Of a stretch of DNA of 64,000 nt, positions 15,590 to 24,562 are shown piece by piece. Source of the stretch: Microbacterium sp. 70-16 (lineage in GTDB: Bacteria; Actinomycetota; Actinomycetes; Actinomycetales; Microbacteriaceae); NCBI RefSeq assembly GCF_001898315.1, contig NZ_MKTQ01000026.1:124001-188000 (forward strand). The letters run 5' to 3'. How positions within the stretch are numbered: the first letter of the stretch is position 1; each line of letters opens with the position of its first letter. The notes below the pieces were generated by a model that saw only the letters and a program-made list of their open reading frames with translations, had not been told where the DNA came from and searched no databases. Both the position numbers and the translations under genes were made by a program.

Positions 15590-16791
15590 GGCAGCGCCGG
15601 AGCGTCGGACATCCAGGCGCATGCCGCGGACGGCATGTTCACATCCTCCGCCGCTGCGACGTCGGCGGGGACGGGCGCGGCGGTCGCGTGTCCAGGTGCG
15701 GCGGGCGCTGCGGGTGCGGACGCGAGCGCGGCCACCGTGGCAGCGTCGGATGCCCCGGCGCGCGCGGCGGCGGCCCGCTCGGCCGCATCGGCGTGCACAG
15801 CCCCCGGCAACCCCGACAGGCGACCACCGCTGGCGCCGTGGCGGTCGGCCACGATCTCAGCGAGGATCGACAGTGCAGTCTCTTCCGGCGTGCGACCGCC
15901 GAGATCGAGTCCGATCGGCGAGCGCAGTCGCGCGACGGCGGTCTCGGGGACGCCAGCCGCGGCGAGTCTCCGCAGGCGGTCGTCGTGCGTGCGCCTGCTG
16001 CCCATCGCACCGACGTAGCCGACGGGTGCGGCGAGCGCGGCACGCAGCGCGGGCACGTCGAACTTCGGATCATGCGTCAAGACGCATACAGCCGTCCGTG
16101 CGCCGAGCGGTTGCGTCTTCAGATAGCGATCGGGCCAGTCGACGATGACCTCCGCGGTCGGAAAGCGCGCGGCGGTCGCGAACACCGGGCGGGGGTCGAC
16201 GACGGCGACCTTCATCCCCATCGCCGTGCCCAGGCGCGCAAGCGCGACGGCGAACTCGACCGCACCGACGATGATGAGCTGGCCGGGAACGCCGACGTGC
16301 ACCGTCACGGCATCCTTCACGGGCTGCACCGCATCGCCGCGCACGCTCTCGCCCGCCTCGCCGTCGGCGACGCTCCCCCGGCCGAGGTCATCCCCCGCCG
16401 TGACGAGCGTGTACCGCGTGGGGATCGCCGCCTCTTCGCGCGCCGCAAGCAGCTGCACATCTGCCGCCGTGGCGCTGCCCGGCGGCACGGCGCGGACGAG
16501 CACATCGATCGTGCCGCCACACGTGAGCCCGACCGCGAAGGCGTCAGCGTCGCTGTACGAGAAGCGGTCCACGAGAGCGGGGGCGCCCGCGAGCACCTCG
16601 AGGCAGCGCTCGTAGACGGCACCCTCGACGCATCCGCCCGAGACCGTGCCGAACACCTCGCCGTCCGCTGAGACGACCATGCTCGCGCCGACTTCGCGCG
16701 GTCCGCTGCCGGCGACACCGACGACCGTCGCCATCGCGAACGGGCGCCCGTCGCGGGCCCACCGCGACGCAACAGGCAGGATCTCGCGCAT
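15586..16791 (-). CDS. xdhC: XdhC-family molybdenum cofactor insertion/sulfuration protein
   Basis: 401 residues. The N-terminal XdhC/CoxI domain (ATVVGVAGSGPREVGASMVV, GTVSGGCVEGAVYE, LTCGGTIDVLV) and C-terminal Rossmann domain (VDPRPVFA, VCVLTHDPKFD, YVGAMGSRRTHDDR, SPIGLDLGGRTPEE) are complete. XdhC proteins bind Mo cofactor and load it into xanthine dehydrogenase. An Ala-rich extension of ~70 residues follows. It is transcribed divergently from the xdh genes. A -10 TACCGT (16799-16804, minus) lies 7 nt before ATG 16791, so that ATG is preferred to GTG 16800. Confidence 0.9.
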   Translation of the reverse strand: MREILPVASRWARDGRPFAMATVVGVAGSGPREVGASMVVSADGEVFGTVSGGCVEGAVYERCLEVLAGAPALVDRFSYSDADAFAVGLTCGGTIDVLVRAVPPGSATAADVQLLAAREEAAIPTRYTLVTAGDDLGRGSVADGEAGESVRGDAVQPVKDAVTVHVGVPGQLIIVGAVEFAVALARLGTAMGMKVAVVDPRPVFATAARFPTAEVIVDWPDRYLKTQPLGARTAVCVLTHDPKFDVPALRAALAAPVGYVGAMGSRRTHDDRLRRLAAAGVPETAVARLRSPIGLDLGGRTPEETALSILAEIVADRHGASGGRLSGLPGAVHADAAERAAAARAGASDAATVAALASAPAAPAAPGHATAAPVPADVAAAEDVNMPSAACAWMSDAPALP

Positions 16792-16834
16792 GTCCCTCAC
16801 GGTATGCGCCGCGGATTGCGGCCGTGTTGCGCCC

Positions 16835-16867
16835 GTGAAACACCCTCGAAACGGGGGCCTGTTTCAC
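16835..16867. promoter_or_regulatory. Inverted repeat in the divergent xdhC/xdh promoter region
   Basis: GTGAAACA (16835-16842) and TGTTTCAC (16860-16867) form perfect 8-bp arms 17 bp apart; a further CGAAAC is at 16847-16852, 11 bp from the first GAAAC. The same GAAAC word defines the promoters of other genes in this purine island, so this is a likely site for the shared regulator. Confidence 0.65.
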
Positions 16868-16916
16868 TCGATCGGGCGCGACAGCGAGCAAGACTGCGAT
16901 CCGGAGGCAAGGCGAC

Positions 16917-17720
16917 ATGGACATCACGTCGGTGCAGGCGTACCGCGTCGCCCGCTCTCGTGAGGATCTGCGGCTGGCCCCCGGCGAGGCCTTCCTTGCC
17001 GGGGGCACGTGGATCATGAGCGAGCCGCAGCCCGCCACGACGGGTCTCGTCGACGTCACCGGTCTCGGCTGGCGCGACCTCGAAGAGACCCCCGACGGAC
17101 TGCGCATCGCGGCGACCTGCACGATCGCGAACCTCGTCGCGTGGGCCGCGCACGCACCCGCGCACTGGCCCGCCGCCCAACTCGTGCCGGCCGCCGCGAA
17201 CGCCCTCCTGGCATCCTTCAAGATCTGGAACACCGCGACCGTCGGCGGCAACATCTGCCGCGCCTTCGCCGCCGCAGCGATGGTCTCGCTGTGCGTCGCG
17301 CTCGACGCCGACGCCGTCGTCTGGTCAGGCGACGGCGAGAAGCGGATGCCCGTAGCGGACCTCATCACGGGCAACGGCACCACCCTCCTGACCCCCGGCG
17401 AAGTGCTGCGCGCCGTCGAGATCCCCGCGCACGCACTCGCCTCGCGCGCCCTGCTGCGCAAGATCGCCCTCGCCGAGCACGGCCGCTCCGGCGCCGTCGT
17501 GACGGGCCGCGTCGACCCCGACGGCGCCAGCGTGTTCACCGTCACCGCCGCAACGGCGACGCCGACGGTGCTGCGGTTCGCGCAACTGCCTGCCGAAGCA
17601 GAACTGGCGGATGCCGTGGCATCCGCCCCCGGCTACTACACCGACCCGCTGGGGGCGGCGGACTGGCGGCGGGCGGTCAGCGTCGAGCTCGCAAGACGCA
17701 TCCGGGCGGAGCTCGCATGA
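16917..17720 (+). CDS. Xanthine dehydrogenase FAD-binding subunit
   Basis: 267 residues of the CO-dehydrogenase-flavoprotein/XdhB family. FAD-contact motifs are FLAGGTW (residues ~27-33) and TATVGGNIC (~105-113), with the C-terminal domain from ~165. It carries electrons from the Fe-S centres to NAD+. GGAGG lies 9 nt upstream of the ATG. The stop overlaps the next gene (ATGA), so the two subunits are coupled. Confidence 0.9.
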   Translation: MDITSVQAYRVARSREDLRLAPGEAFLAGGTWIMSEPQPATTGLVDVTGLGWRDLEETPDGLRIAATCTIANLVAWAAHAPAHWPAAQLVPAAANALLASFKIWNTATVGGNICRAFAAAAMVSLCVALDADAVVWSGDGEKRMPVADLITGNGTTLLTPGEVLRAVEIPAHALASRALLRKIALAEHGRSGAVVTGRVDPDGASVFTVTAATATPTVLRFAQLPAEAELADAVASAPGYYTDPLGAADWRRAVSVELARRIRAELA

Positions 17721-20485
17721 TCTTCGACGTCGACGGTGAGCCGGTCGAGGCCGACCCGCGCGCGGGCCAGTGCCTGCGGACCCTGCTGCGTGAGACGGGC
17801 CACACGGAGGTCAAGAAGGGCTGCGACGCGGGCGACTGCGGCGCATGCTCGGTGCTGCTCGACGGGGTGCCCGTGCACTCGTGCCTCATCCCCGCCGTGC
17901 GCGTTGAGGGCCACGCCGTCACGACGGCCGCCGGCCTCGCACCCGCCGACGAGCTGCACCCCGTGCAAGAGGCGATCGCCGACGGTTTCGGCTTCCAGTG
18001 CGGATTCTGCACCCCCGGCATGACCGTGACCGCCTCGACCCTGTGCGGCGATGATCTCGACGACCTCGACCGCCGCATGAAGGGCAACCTCTGCCGCTGC
18101 ACGGGCTATCGGCCGATCCGTGAGGCGATCCGCGCGTCGGTGCTCGGCGAGGTGCGCGAGACGGGGCCGCGGGTCGAACCGGCGACGACGACGCCGGCCA
18201 CGGCGGCCCCGCAGCGCGTCGGCACCTCCGCCCGCCCCGAGGCCGCGCGCCGCATCGTGCAGGGCCGCGAGCCGTTCACGTTCGATCTGCCGCCGGATCA
18301 CCCCGCGACGGATGCGCTCGTGCTGCGCGTCGTCGCGAGCCCGCACGCGCACGCGCGCATCACCGCGATTGACACCACTGCCGCCCGCGCGGTGCCCGGC
18401 GTCGTCGCCGTCTTCACGCACGAGGACGTCCCGCAGGTGCGCTACTCGTCGGGTCGCCACGAGCACCGCACCGACGACCCCGACGACACCCGCATGCTCG
18501 ACGACGTCGTGCGCTACATCGGCCAGCGCGTCGTCGCGGTCGTCGCCGAGACGGCCGAAGCCGCGGATGCCGCGTGCCGCCTCGTCGACATCACCTACGA
18601 CGTGCTCCCGGCCGTCTTCGACCCCGACGAGGCGCGGATGCCGGGCGCGCCCCTCATCCACCCCGACCGCACGCCGGACGACCGCGTCGACGAGGCGCAC
18701 CGCAACGTCATCGCGAGCGTGCACGATGGGCCCGACGTGGCATCCGCCCTCGCCGCAAGCGCCGTGACCGTCACCGGCACGTGGCAGACCTCACGCGTGA
18801 CGCACGCGCAGCTCGAGACGCACGGCTCGGTCGGCTGGCTCGACGACGAGGGGCGCCTGGTCATCCGCTCGTCGACGCAGGTGCCGTTCCTCGCGCGCGA
18901 CGAGATCGCGCGCCTGTTCGACCTCGAGCGTGACCGCGTGCGCGTGCACGCGGCCAGGCTCGGCGGCGGTTTCGGCGGCAAGCAGGAGATCTTCACGGAA
19001 GACCTCGTCGCCCTCGCGGTGCTGCGCACGGGGCGCCCGGTCGCGTACGAGTTCACCCGCAGCGACGAGTTCTTGCGCGCCGCCGTGCGGCACCCGATGC
19101 GCGTCGCCGTCACGCTCGGGGCGGATGCCGATGGCACGCTCACCGCGATGCAGATCGACCTGCTGAGCGACACCGGCGCCTACGGCAACCACTCGCGCGG
19201 CGTCATGTTCCACTCGCTCGCCGAGTCGACGACGATCTACCGCGTGCCGCTCAAGCGCGTGGATGCCGAGGTCGTCTACACGAACAACATCCCGTCCGGC
19301 GCGTTCCGCGGATACGGCCTCGGGCAGGTCGTGCTCGGCGTCGAATCAGCGATGGATATGCTGGCCGAGCGGCTCGGGATCGATCCCTTCGACCTGCGGC
19401 GGATCAACGCGATCCGCCCTGGCGACGATCCCGGGCACGACGACCTCGTGTGGGGCAGCTACGGCTTCGACCAGTGCCTCGACCTCGCGCAGGACGCCCT
19501 GGCGCGCGGCAACGGCGCCGTCGCCCCCGACGGCTGGCTCGTCGGCGAGGGCGTGGCCGCCGCGATGATCGCGACGATGGCGCCGTTCGGCCACATCGCG
19601 CACACCACCGCGACGCTGCGCGCCGACGGCACGTACCTGCTGCGGGCCGGCACGGCCGAGTTCGGCAACGGCACAACGACCGTCCTGCGCCAGATCGGGG
19701 CGACCGATCTCGCCGCCGACTTCGACCGCATCGAGCTGTGGCACGCCGATACGGATGCCGTCGCGCACGACACCGGCGCGTTCGCCTCTGCCGGCATCAC
19801 CGTCGCCGGCAAGGCCCTGCATGCCGCGTGCCTGACGCTCGCGCGGCGGATGCGCGAGCGCGCGGCAGCCCTGACCGGCACCGACGAGGCATCCGCTTCG
19901 CTCACCTCGACGGGGGTCGAGACGCCCGCAGGGGTCGTCGGCTTCGCCGAGCTGTGCGCCGACGGCGAGCTGACGGCCGACGGCAGCGAGCTCGGCGAGC
20001 AGCGCTCACTCGCGTTCAACGTGCACGCCGTGCGTGTTGCGGTCGATCCGACGACCGGCACGGTGCGCATCCTGCAGTCGATCCAGTCGGCGGATGCCGG
20101 GTTCGTCATGAACCCCGCGCAGTGCCGCGGCCAGATCGAGGGCGGCGTCGCGCAGGGCATCGGCAGCGCGCTGTACGAAGAGGTCATGGTCTCGCCCCAG
20201 GGCAAGGTCACGACGCCCATCTTCCGCACGTATCGCGTGCCGCAGTTCGCCGACGTGCCCGAGACCGAGGTGTACTTCGCCGACACGAGCGACGACCTGG
20301 GCCCCTTCGGCGCGAAGTCGATGAGCGAGTCGCCGTACAACCCGGTGGCGCCCGCGATCGGCAACGCGATCGCCCGCGCCCTGGGCATCCGCCCCTTCAC
20401 GCAGCCCTTCAGCCGCGACCGCGTGTGGCGTCTCGGGAAGGCGTCACATCCCGGAAACACCACCGAACGGCCGCCCGAAACGTGA
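17717..20485 (+). CDS. Xanthine dehydrogenase, fused 2Fe-2S and molybdopterin subunit
   Basis: 922 residues. The first ~165 carry both 2Fe-2S clusters: plant-type ligands Cys36, Cys41, Cys44, Cys56 and CX2C...CXC ligands Cys95, Cys98, Cys126, Cys128. After a linker the Mo domain runs from ~185 to the end with RLGGGFGGKQEIF, IPSGAFRGYG and the C-terminal GAKSMSESPYNPV carrying the expected catalytic Glu. It oxidises hypoxanthine/xanthine to urate. The family is usually organised as three subunits or one chain; here Fe-S and Mo are fused while FAD is separate. ATG 17717 is set by the overlap with the FAD gene. Confidence 0.92.
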   Translation: MIFDVDGEPVEADPRAGQCLRTLLRETGHTEVKKGCDAGDCGACSVLLDGVPVHSCLIPAVRVEGHAVTTAAGLAPADELHPVQEAIADGFGFQCGFCTPGMTVTASTLCGDDLDDLDRRMKGNLCRCTGYRPIREAIRASVLGEVRETGPRVEPATTTPATAAPQRVGTSARPEAARRIVQGREPFTFDLPPDHPATDALVLRVVASPHAHARITAIDTTAARAVPGVVAVFTHEDVPQVRYSSGRHEHRTDDPDDTRMLDDVVRYIGQRVVAVVAETAEAADAACRLVDITYDVLPAVFDPDEARMPGAPLIHPDRTPDDRVDEAHRNVIASVHDGPDVASALAASAVTVTGTWQTSRVTHAQLETHGSVGWLDDEGRLVIRSSTQVPFLARDEIARLFDLERDRVRVHAARLGGGFGGKQEIFTEDLVALAVLRTGRPVAYEFTRSDEFLRAAVRHPMRVAVTLGADADGTLTAMQIDLLSDTGAYGNHSRGVMFHSLAESTTIYRVPLKRVDAEVVYTNNIPSGAFRGYGLGQVVLGVESAMDMLAERLGIDPFDLRRINAIRPGDDPGHDDLVWGSYGFDQCLDLAQDALARGNGAVAPDGWLVGEGVAAAMIATMAPFGHIAHTTATLRADGTYLLRAGTAEFGNGTTTVLRQIGATDLAADFDRIELWHADTDAVAHDTGAFASAGITVAGKALHAACLTLARRMRERAAALTGTDEASASLTSTGVETPAGVVGFAELCADGELTADGSELGEQRSLAFNVHAVRVAVDPTTGTVRILQSIQSADAGFVMNPAQCRGQIEGGVAQGIGSALYEEVMVSPQGKVTTPIFRTYRVPQFADVPETEVYFADTSDDLGPFGAKSMSESPYNPVAPAIGNAIARALGIRPFTQPFSRDRVWRLGKASHPGNTTERPPET

Positions 20486-20497
20486 GCGACCTAGGGT
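20476..20497 (+). promoter_or_regulatory. Purine-island composite promoter element, ABC importer genes
   Basis: CGAAAC (20476-20481), 10 bp, then TAGGGT (20492-20497). A second GGAAAC lies at 20453-20458. Both half-sites fall at the 3' end of the xdh coding sequence. Expected +1 is near 20504, 27 nt before the lipoprotein gene. Confidence 0.65.
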
Positions 20498-20530
20498 CAC
20501 GAGAGCACCAACAGCACTCAAGGAGACCCG

Positions 20531-21637
20531 ATGCCCGCACCTCACACCATCCGCCGCCGCGGCGGAATCGTCCTCGCGCTGGCGGCCGCCGCCGCGCTCG
20601 CCCTGTCCGCCTGCTCATCCACGTCGGCCGACCCCGCCGCGTCGTCCTCGGGCGACGCGGGCGCCTCCGCCGACTTCGGTGAGATCAGCGTCCAGTACTC
20701 CTGGATCAAGAACGAGGAGTTCGCCGGCGAGTTCTACGCCTACGAGAACGGCTACTACGACGAGGCGGGCTTCTCCGACGTCCTCGGCGTCGCCGGCCCC
20801 GACACAGGCGTGGCGAAGCTGCTCTCCGGATCGGTCCAGTTCGCCCTCAGCGACGCCGCCTCCGTCGGCGCTGCAGTGGCCGAGCAGGATGCCCCGCTGA
20901 AGATCATCGCGACGACGTTCCAGAAGAACCCGTTCACGATCCTGTCGCTGAAGGACGGCGCGAACATCGCGACGCCCGAAGACCTCATCGGCAAGAAGAT
21001 CGGCGTGCAGGACTCGAACGCCTCGGTCTTCAAGGCCCTGCTCGCCGCCAACGGCATCAGCGAGGACCAGCTCACGATCGTCCCGGTCGACTTCGACCCG
21101 ACGCCGCTCATGAACGGTGACGTCGACGGCTTCATGGCGTACCTGACCAACGAGGCCATCACGGTCGAGATGGCCGGTTACGAGGTCACGAACCTCGCCT
21201 ACGCCGAGAACGGCCTGCCCTACGTGGCCGAGTCGTACGCCGTCACCGACGACTACCTCGCGAACAACAAGGACCTCATCAAGGCGTTCCTGACGGCCGA
21301 GATCAAGGGCTGGACGGATGCCTTCACGCAGCCCGTCGACGACACCGTCGCGCTCGTGACGAAGTACTACAACGAGTCGGCTTCTGCCGGTGACCTCACC
21401 TTCGGCGACCTCGACCCCGACAAGGTCGCGGCCGGCGTCGAGGCCCAGGCGAAGCTGATCTCGACGGAGGAGACCGAGGCGAACGGCCTGTTCACGATCT
21501 CGGACGACCTGAAGACGCAGACCCTCGCGTCGCTCGCCGCCTCGGGCTGGGACCTCACGGCCGACCAGCTGTTCGACACGACGATCATCGACGAGATCTA
21601 CGCCGAGAACCCCGACCTGAAGTCGTACCTCCCGTAA
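20531..21637 (+). CDS. NMT1/THI5-type substrate-binding lipoprotein of an ABC importer
   Basis: 368 residues. The lipoprotein signal ends LALSAC (Cys28), followed by a Ser/Ala-rich linker and an SsuA/THI5-like binding domain ([55 protein letters not shown]). This family binds small heterocycles, taurine or pyrimidine precursors. Lying between xanthine dehydrogenase and other purine-degradation genes and sharing their promoter element, it probably captures a purine base or ureide; the ligand is not proven. AAGGAG precedes the ATG. Confidence 0.85.
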   Translation: MPAPHTIRRRGGIVLALAAAAALALSACSSTSADPAASSSGDAGASADFGEISVQYSWIKNEEFAGEFYAYENGYYDEAGFSDVLGVAGPDTGVAKLLSGSVQFALSDAASVGAAVAEQDAPLKIIATTFQKNPFTILSLKDGANIATPEDLIGKKIGVQDSNASVFKALLAANGISEDQLTIVPVDFDPTPLMNGDVDGFMAYLTNEAITVEMAGYEVTNLAYAENGLPYVAESYAVTDDYLANNKDLIKAFLTAEIKGWTDAFTQPVDDTVALVTKYYNESASAGDLTFGDLDPDKVAAGVEAQAKLISTEETEANGLFTISDDLKTQTLASLAASGWDLTADQLFDTTIIDEIYAENPDLKSYLP

Positions 21638-21641
21638 CAAC

Positions 21642-22463
21642 ATGACCATGGCAGAAACCCTGGATGCCGGTGCTCTCGCGGGCACCGGCATCCAGATCTC
21701 CGGAGTATCGAAGTCGTTCACACTGCGCGGGGGCAGGTCGCTGCAGGCGCTGCAGAACACCGACCTGCACACCGATAAGGGGTCGTTCCTGGCCCTGCTC
21801 GGCCCGTCGGGGTGCGGCAAGTCCACGATCCTGCGCATCCTCGCGGCTCTCGACCACCCGTCCGACGGCACGGCGCTCGTCGACGGCGAGACGCCCGATC
21901 AGCTGCGCGCGAAGAGCGAGCTGGGCATCGCCTTCCAAGACCACGCGCTGCTGCCCTGGCGCAGCATTCGCAAGAACATCGAGCTGCCGTTCGAGGTCGC
22001 CGGTCGCCCCGTCGACAAGGCGTACGTCGACGAGCTCATCGACCTCGTGGGCCTGCGTGATTTCGCGAACGCGAAGCCCGCGCAGCTGTCGGGCGGCATG
22101 CGCCAGCGCGCCTCGATCGCGCGCGCCCTCGTGCTCAAGCCCTCGGTGCTGCTGCTCGACGAGCCGTTCGGCGCGCTCGACGACATGACCCGCCAGAACC
22201 TCAACCTCGAGCTGCTGCGCATCTGGACCGAGAAGCCCGCGACGACGCTGCTGGTCACCCACGGCATCAGCGAGGCCATCTTCCTCGCCGACCGCGTCGC
22301 CGTCATGTCGCCGCGTCCCGGCCGGGTCAAAGAGATCATCGAGGTCGACCTGCCGCGCCCGCGCACGCCCGAGATGATGCGCACGCCCGAGTTCCACGCG
22401 CTCGTCGACCGGGCATCCGAGCTGCTGTTCGGTGCGGACGGGCACGCCGAAGCGGAGGCGTGA
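21642..22463 (+). CDS. ABC transporter ATPase (SsuB/TauB type)
   Basis: 273 residues. Walker A is GPSGCGKST, the Q-loop region is [14 protein letters not shown], the signature is [15 protein letters not shown] and Walker [13 protein letters not shown], with the H-loop [10 protein letters not shown]. It powers the importer formed with the two following permeases. It begins 4 nt after the lipoprotein gene; an ATG at 21648 is an alternative start. An N-terminal extension of ~15 residues precedes the core. Confidence 0.93.
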   Translation: MTMAETLDAGALAGTGIQISGVSKSFTLRGGRSLQALQNTDLHTDKGSFLALLGPSGCGKSTILRILAALDHPSDGTALVDGETPDQLRAKSELGIAFQDHALLPWRSIRKNIELPFEVAGRPVDKAYVDELIDLVGLRDFANAKPAQLSGGMRQRASIARALVLKPSVLLLDEPFGALDDMTRQNLNLELLRIWTEKPATTLLVTHGISEAIFLADRVAVMSPRPGRVKEIIEVDLPRPRTPEMMRTPEFHALVDRASELLFGADGHAEAEA

Positions 22464-22464
22464 G

Positions 22465-23280
22465 GTGACCAAGGCTCGCATTCCCGGCTGGCTCGCCGCG
22501 ACACTCGGCGGCGTCGGGCTGATCATCGCGTGGTGGCTGTTCTCGCTGCTCGCGTTCCAGCAGCAGGAGGGCACGACCTTCACGCCCGTCCCCTCGCCGT
22601 ACGCGGTCTTCGACTGGCTGTTCATCCAGGGCAACATCGCGGGCGCGTGGAGCGTGTTCCAGCCGACGATCACGGCCGCCGCGATCGGGTATCTGTGGGG
22701 CAACGGCATCGCGCTCGTGCTCGCGACGTTCGTGCTCGTCTTCCCGCGCACCGAGACCGTCGTCACCCAGATCGCCGTCGTGACCTACTGCCTGCCGATC
22801 GTCGCGGTCGGCGGCATCTCGGTCGTCGTGCTGGGTGGCGCGAAGAACCCCGGTGACCCGTCGGCGACGGCGATCTTCCTCGCGGCGCTCGTCTGCGTGT
22901 TCACGACGGTCGTCGGGGCGATCCTCGGCTTCACCTCCGCCGACAAGGCATCCCTCGACGTCGTCCGCGTCTACGGCGGCGGCGCCTGGACGCAGCTGCG
23001 CAAAGTGCGGCTGATCGCGGCGCTGCCGGCGATCCTCAACGCCCTGCAGATCGCCGTGCCGACCGCGTTCCTCGGCGCCGTGCTGGGCGAGTACCTCGGC
23101 TCGATCACGGCGGGGGTCGGGCCGACGCTCATCCGCCTGCAGGGTCAGCTCGACTCGGCGGGTGTGTGGTCGGTGTTCCTGCTGTGCGCCGTATTCGCCC
23201 TCGCCGCGTACGGCCTGTTCGGCCTCGTGATCAAGCTCGTCACTCCCTGGGTTGCGGGCGTGGCGGGGAAGGCGGCCTGA
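22465..23280 (+). CDS. ABC transporter permease, component 1
   Basis: 271 residues, SsuC/TauC type with about six membrane segments and the loop LDVVRVYGGGAWTQLRKVRLIAALPAI that contacts the ATPase. The GTG at 22465 is chosen because GGAGG lies 6 nt upstream, inside the end of the ATPase gene. Two different permease genes suggest a heterodimeric channel. Confidence 0.88.
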   Translation: MTKARIPGWLAATLGGVGLIIAWWLFSLLAFQQQEGTTFTPVPSPYAVFDWLFIQGNIAGAWSVFQPTITAAAIGYLWGNGIALVLATFVLVFPRTETVVTQIAVVTYCLPIVAVGGISVVVLGGAKNPGDPSATAIFLAALVCVFTTVVGAILGFTSADKASLDVVRVYGGGAWTQLRKVRLIAALPAILNALQIAVPTAFLGAVLGEYLGSITAGVGPTLIRLQGQLDSAGVWSVFLLCAVFALAAYGLFGLVIKLVTPWVAGVAGKAA

Positions 23281-24173
23281 TGTCTCCGCGTGCGACTCTC
23301 GATCCGGTCACCGCCGGAGCCACCGTCCAGCTGGCCGTGGCAGCGGATGCCGCGGCGCAGGCGCGTCTGCGCATCGAACGCCGGCGCGCGCTGCGCAAGA
23401 CGGTGCTGCGCTCGCTCGGCAACGCCGGGATCACGATCGTCGTGCTGCTGCTCCTGTGGCAGGCGGTCGTCAGCCTCACAGGGATCTCGCCGTACATCGC
23501 GAAGGGCCCGCTGGATGTGTGGGAGTTCCTCTTCACATCGCCGAACGCCGAGGCGAACCGCGCGCAGCTGTTCCCGCTCGTCGGGCAGACGCTCGCGGAC
23601 TCGTCACTCGGGTTCGTCGTCGGCATGATCGTCGCGATCGTGCTGGCCGTGGCATTCAGCCTGTCGAAGGCGGTCGAGGCGGGCGTCATGCCGCTCGTCC
23701 TGCTGTTGCGGACGATCCCCCTCGTGTCGATCGCGCCGGTGATCATCCTCATGACGGGGCGCGGCACCACGGCATCCGTCGCCGTCATCGGCACCATCGT
23801 CGTGCTGTTCCCCGCCCTCGCGAACGTGCTGTTCGGGCTGAGCCGCGCGAGCCGACAGAGCCTCGACGTCGTGCACGTGTTCGGCGGGGGACGCTTCATG
23901 GCGCTGCGCAAGGTCAACCTGCCTGGAGCGCTGCCGTCGATCTTCGCGGCCGCACGCGTGTCGGTGCCGGGCGCGGTGACCGGTGCTCTGCTCGCCGAGT
24001 GGCTGTCGACGGGCGCCGGGATCGGCGGGTCGATCCTGAAGTTCAACGCGCAGGCGCAGTTCGCGCAGCTGTGGTCGTCGATCGCGCTGATCACGATCAT
24101 CACGCTGCTGCTGTACAACCTCGTGCAGATCGTCGAGAACATCATCCTGACCCGCATGGGCATGGCGCGCTGA
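23280..24173 (+). CDS. ABC transporter permease, component 2
   Basis: 297 residues. A hydrophilic N-terminus of ~45 residues is followed by membrane segments and the ATPase-contact loop LDVVHVFGGGRFMALRKVNLPGALPSI. The start overlaps the preceding stop by one base (TGATG). It completes the importer operon that starts at 20531. Confidence 0.88.
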   Translation: MSPRATLDPVTAGATVQLAVAADAAAQARLRIERRRALRKTVLRSLGNAGITIVVLLLLWQAVVSLTGISPYIAKGPLDVWEFLFTSPNAEANRAQLFPLVGQTLADSSLGFVVGMIVAIVLAVAFSLSKAVEAGVMPLVLLLRTIPLVSIAPVIILMTGRGTTASVAVIGTIVVLFPALANVLFGLSRASRQSLDVVHVFGGGRFMALRKVNLPGALPSIFAAARVSVPGAVTGALLAEWLSTGAGIGGSILKFNAQAQFAQLWSSIALITIITLLLYNLVQIVENIILTRMGMAR

Positions 24174-24236
24174 CCCTGGTCCCCCTTCGCCCCTGCCCCT
24201 TTGTTTGCCTTGCCCCCTGGCCCCTCTTATAGCCGG

Positions 24237-24442
24237 GCATGTCCCACTTATCGCAGACCATGTCCCAAAAATGGTTGGGTTCGGCTCGCTGAACCAGCAT
24301 TTTTTGGGACATGGTTCTGCGGGCGGATGCTGGAGCGGACCCCGGTGGATGCGCGGTTAGCCTGAAGCATGTCCCACTTATGGTCGTTTCTGCCGCCCTG
24401 AGCCAGCAGAAAGTGGGACATGCTCTGCCGTAAGTGGGACAC
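24237..24442. repeat. Multi-hairpin inverted-repeat array with CATGTCCCA arms
   Basis: The 24174-24562 gap between convergent genes contains no gene. It holds GCATGTCCCACTTA (from 24238); CCATGTCCCAAAAATG (24258-24273) pairing with CATTTTTTGGGACATGG (24298-24314, one extra T); GCATGTCCCACTTATG (from 24368) pairing with AAAGTGGGACATGC (to 24423); and TAAGTGGGACAC near 24431. Alternative pairings are possible. A (GGGGC)n run follows at 24446-24471. The same words occur at 14213-14286. Confidence 0.8.
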
Positions 24443-24562
24443 GGTGGGGCGGGGCGGGGCGGGGCGGGGCGGATGCCGCGGAGCCACCCAGCGCGGGCGG
24501 ACGGATGCCGCGGGCGCCCCCGCGCCAGCCCCGAGCGCCAGCCGCGCGAGCCGCGGCGCCGC

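Noticed and set aside
20531..21637. Thiamine/pyrimidine-precursor (THI5) importer
   Set aside because: The fold matches, but no TPP riboswitch is visible upstream and neighbours and promoter element belong to purine degradation.
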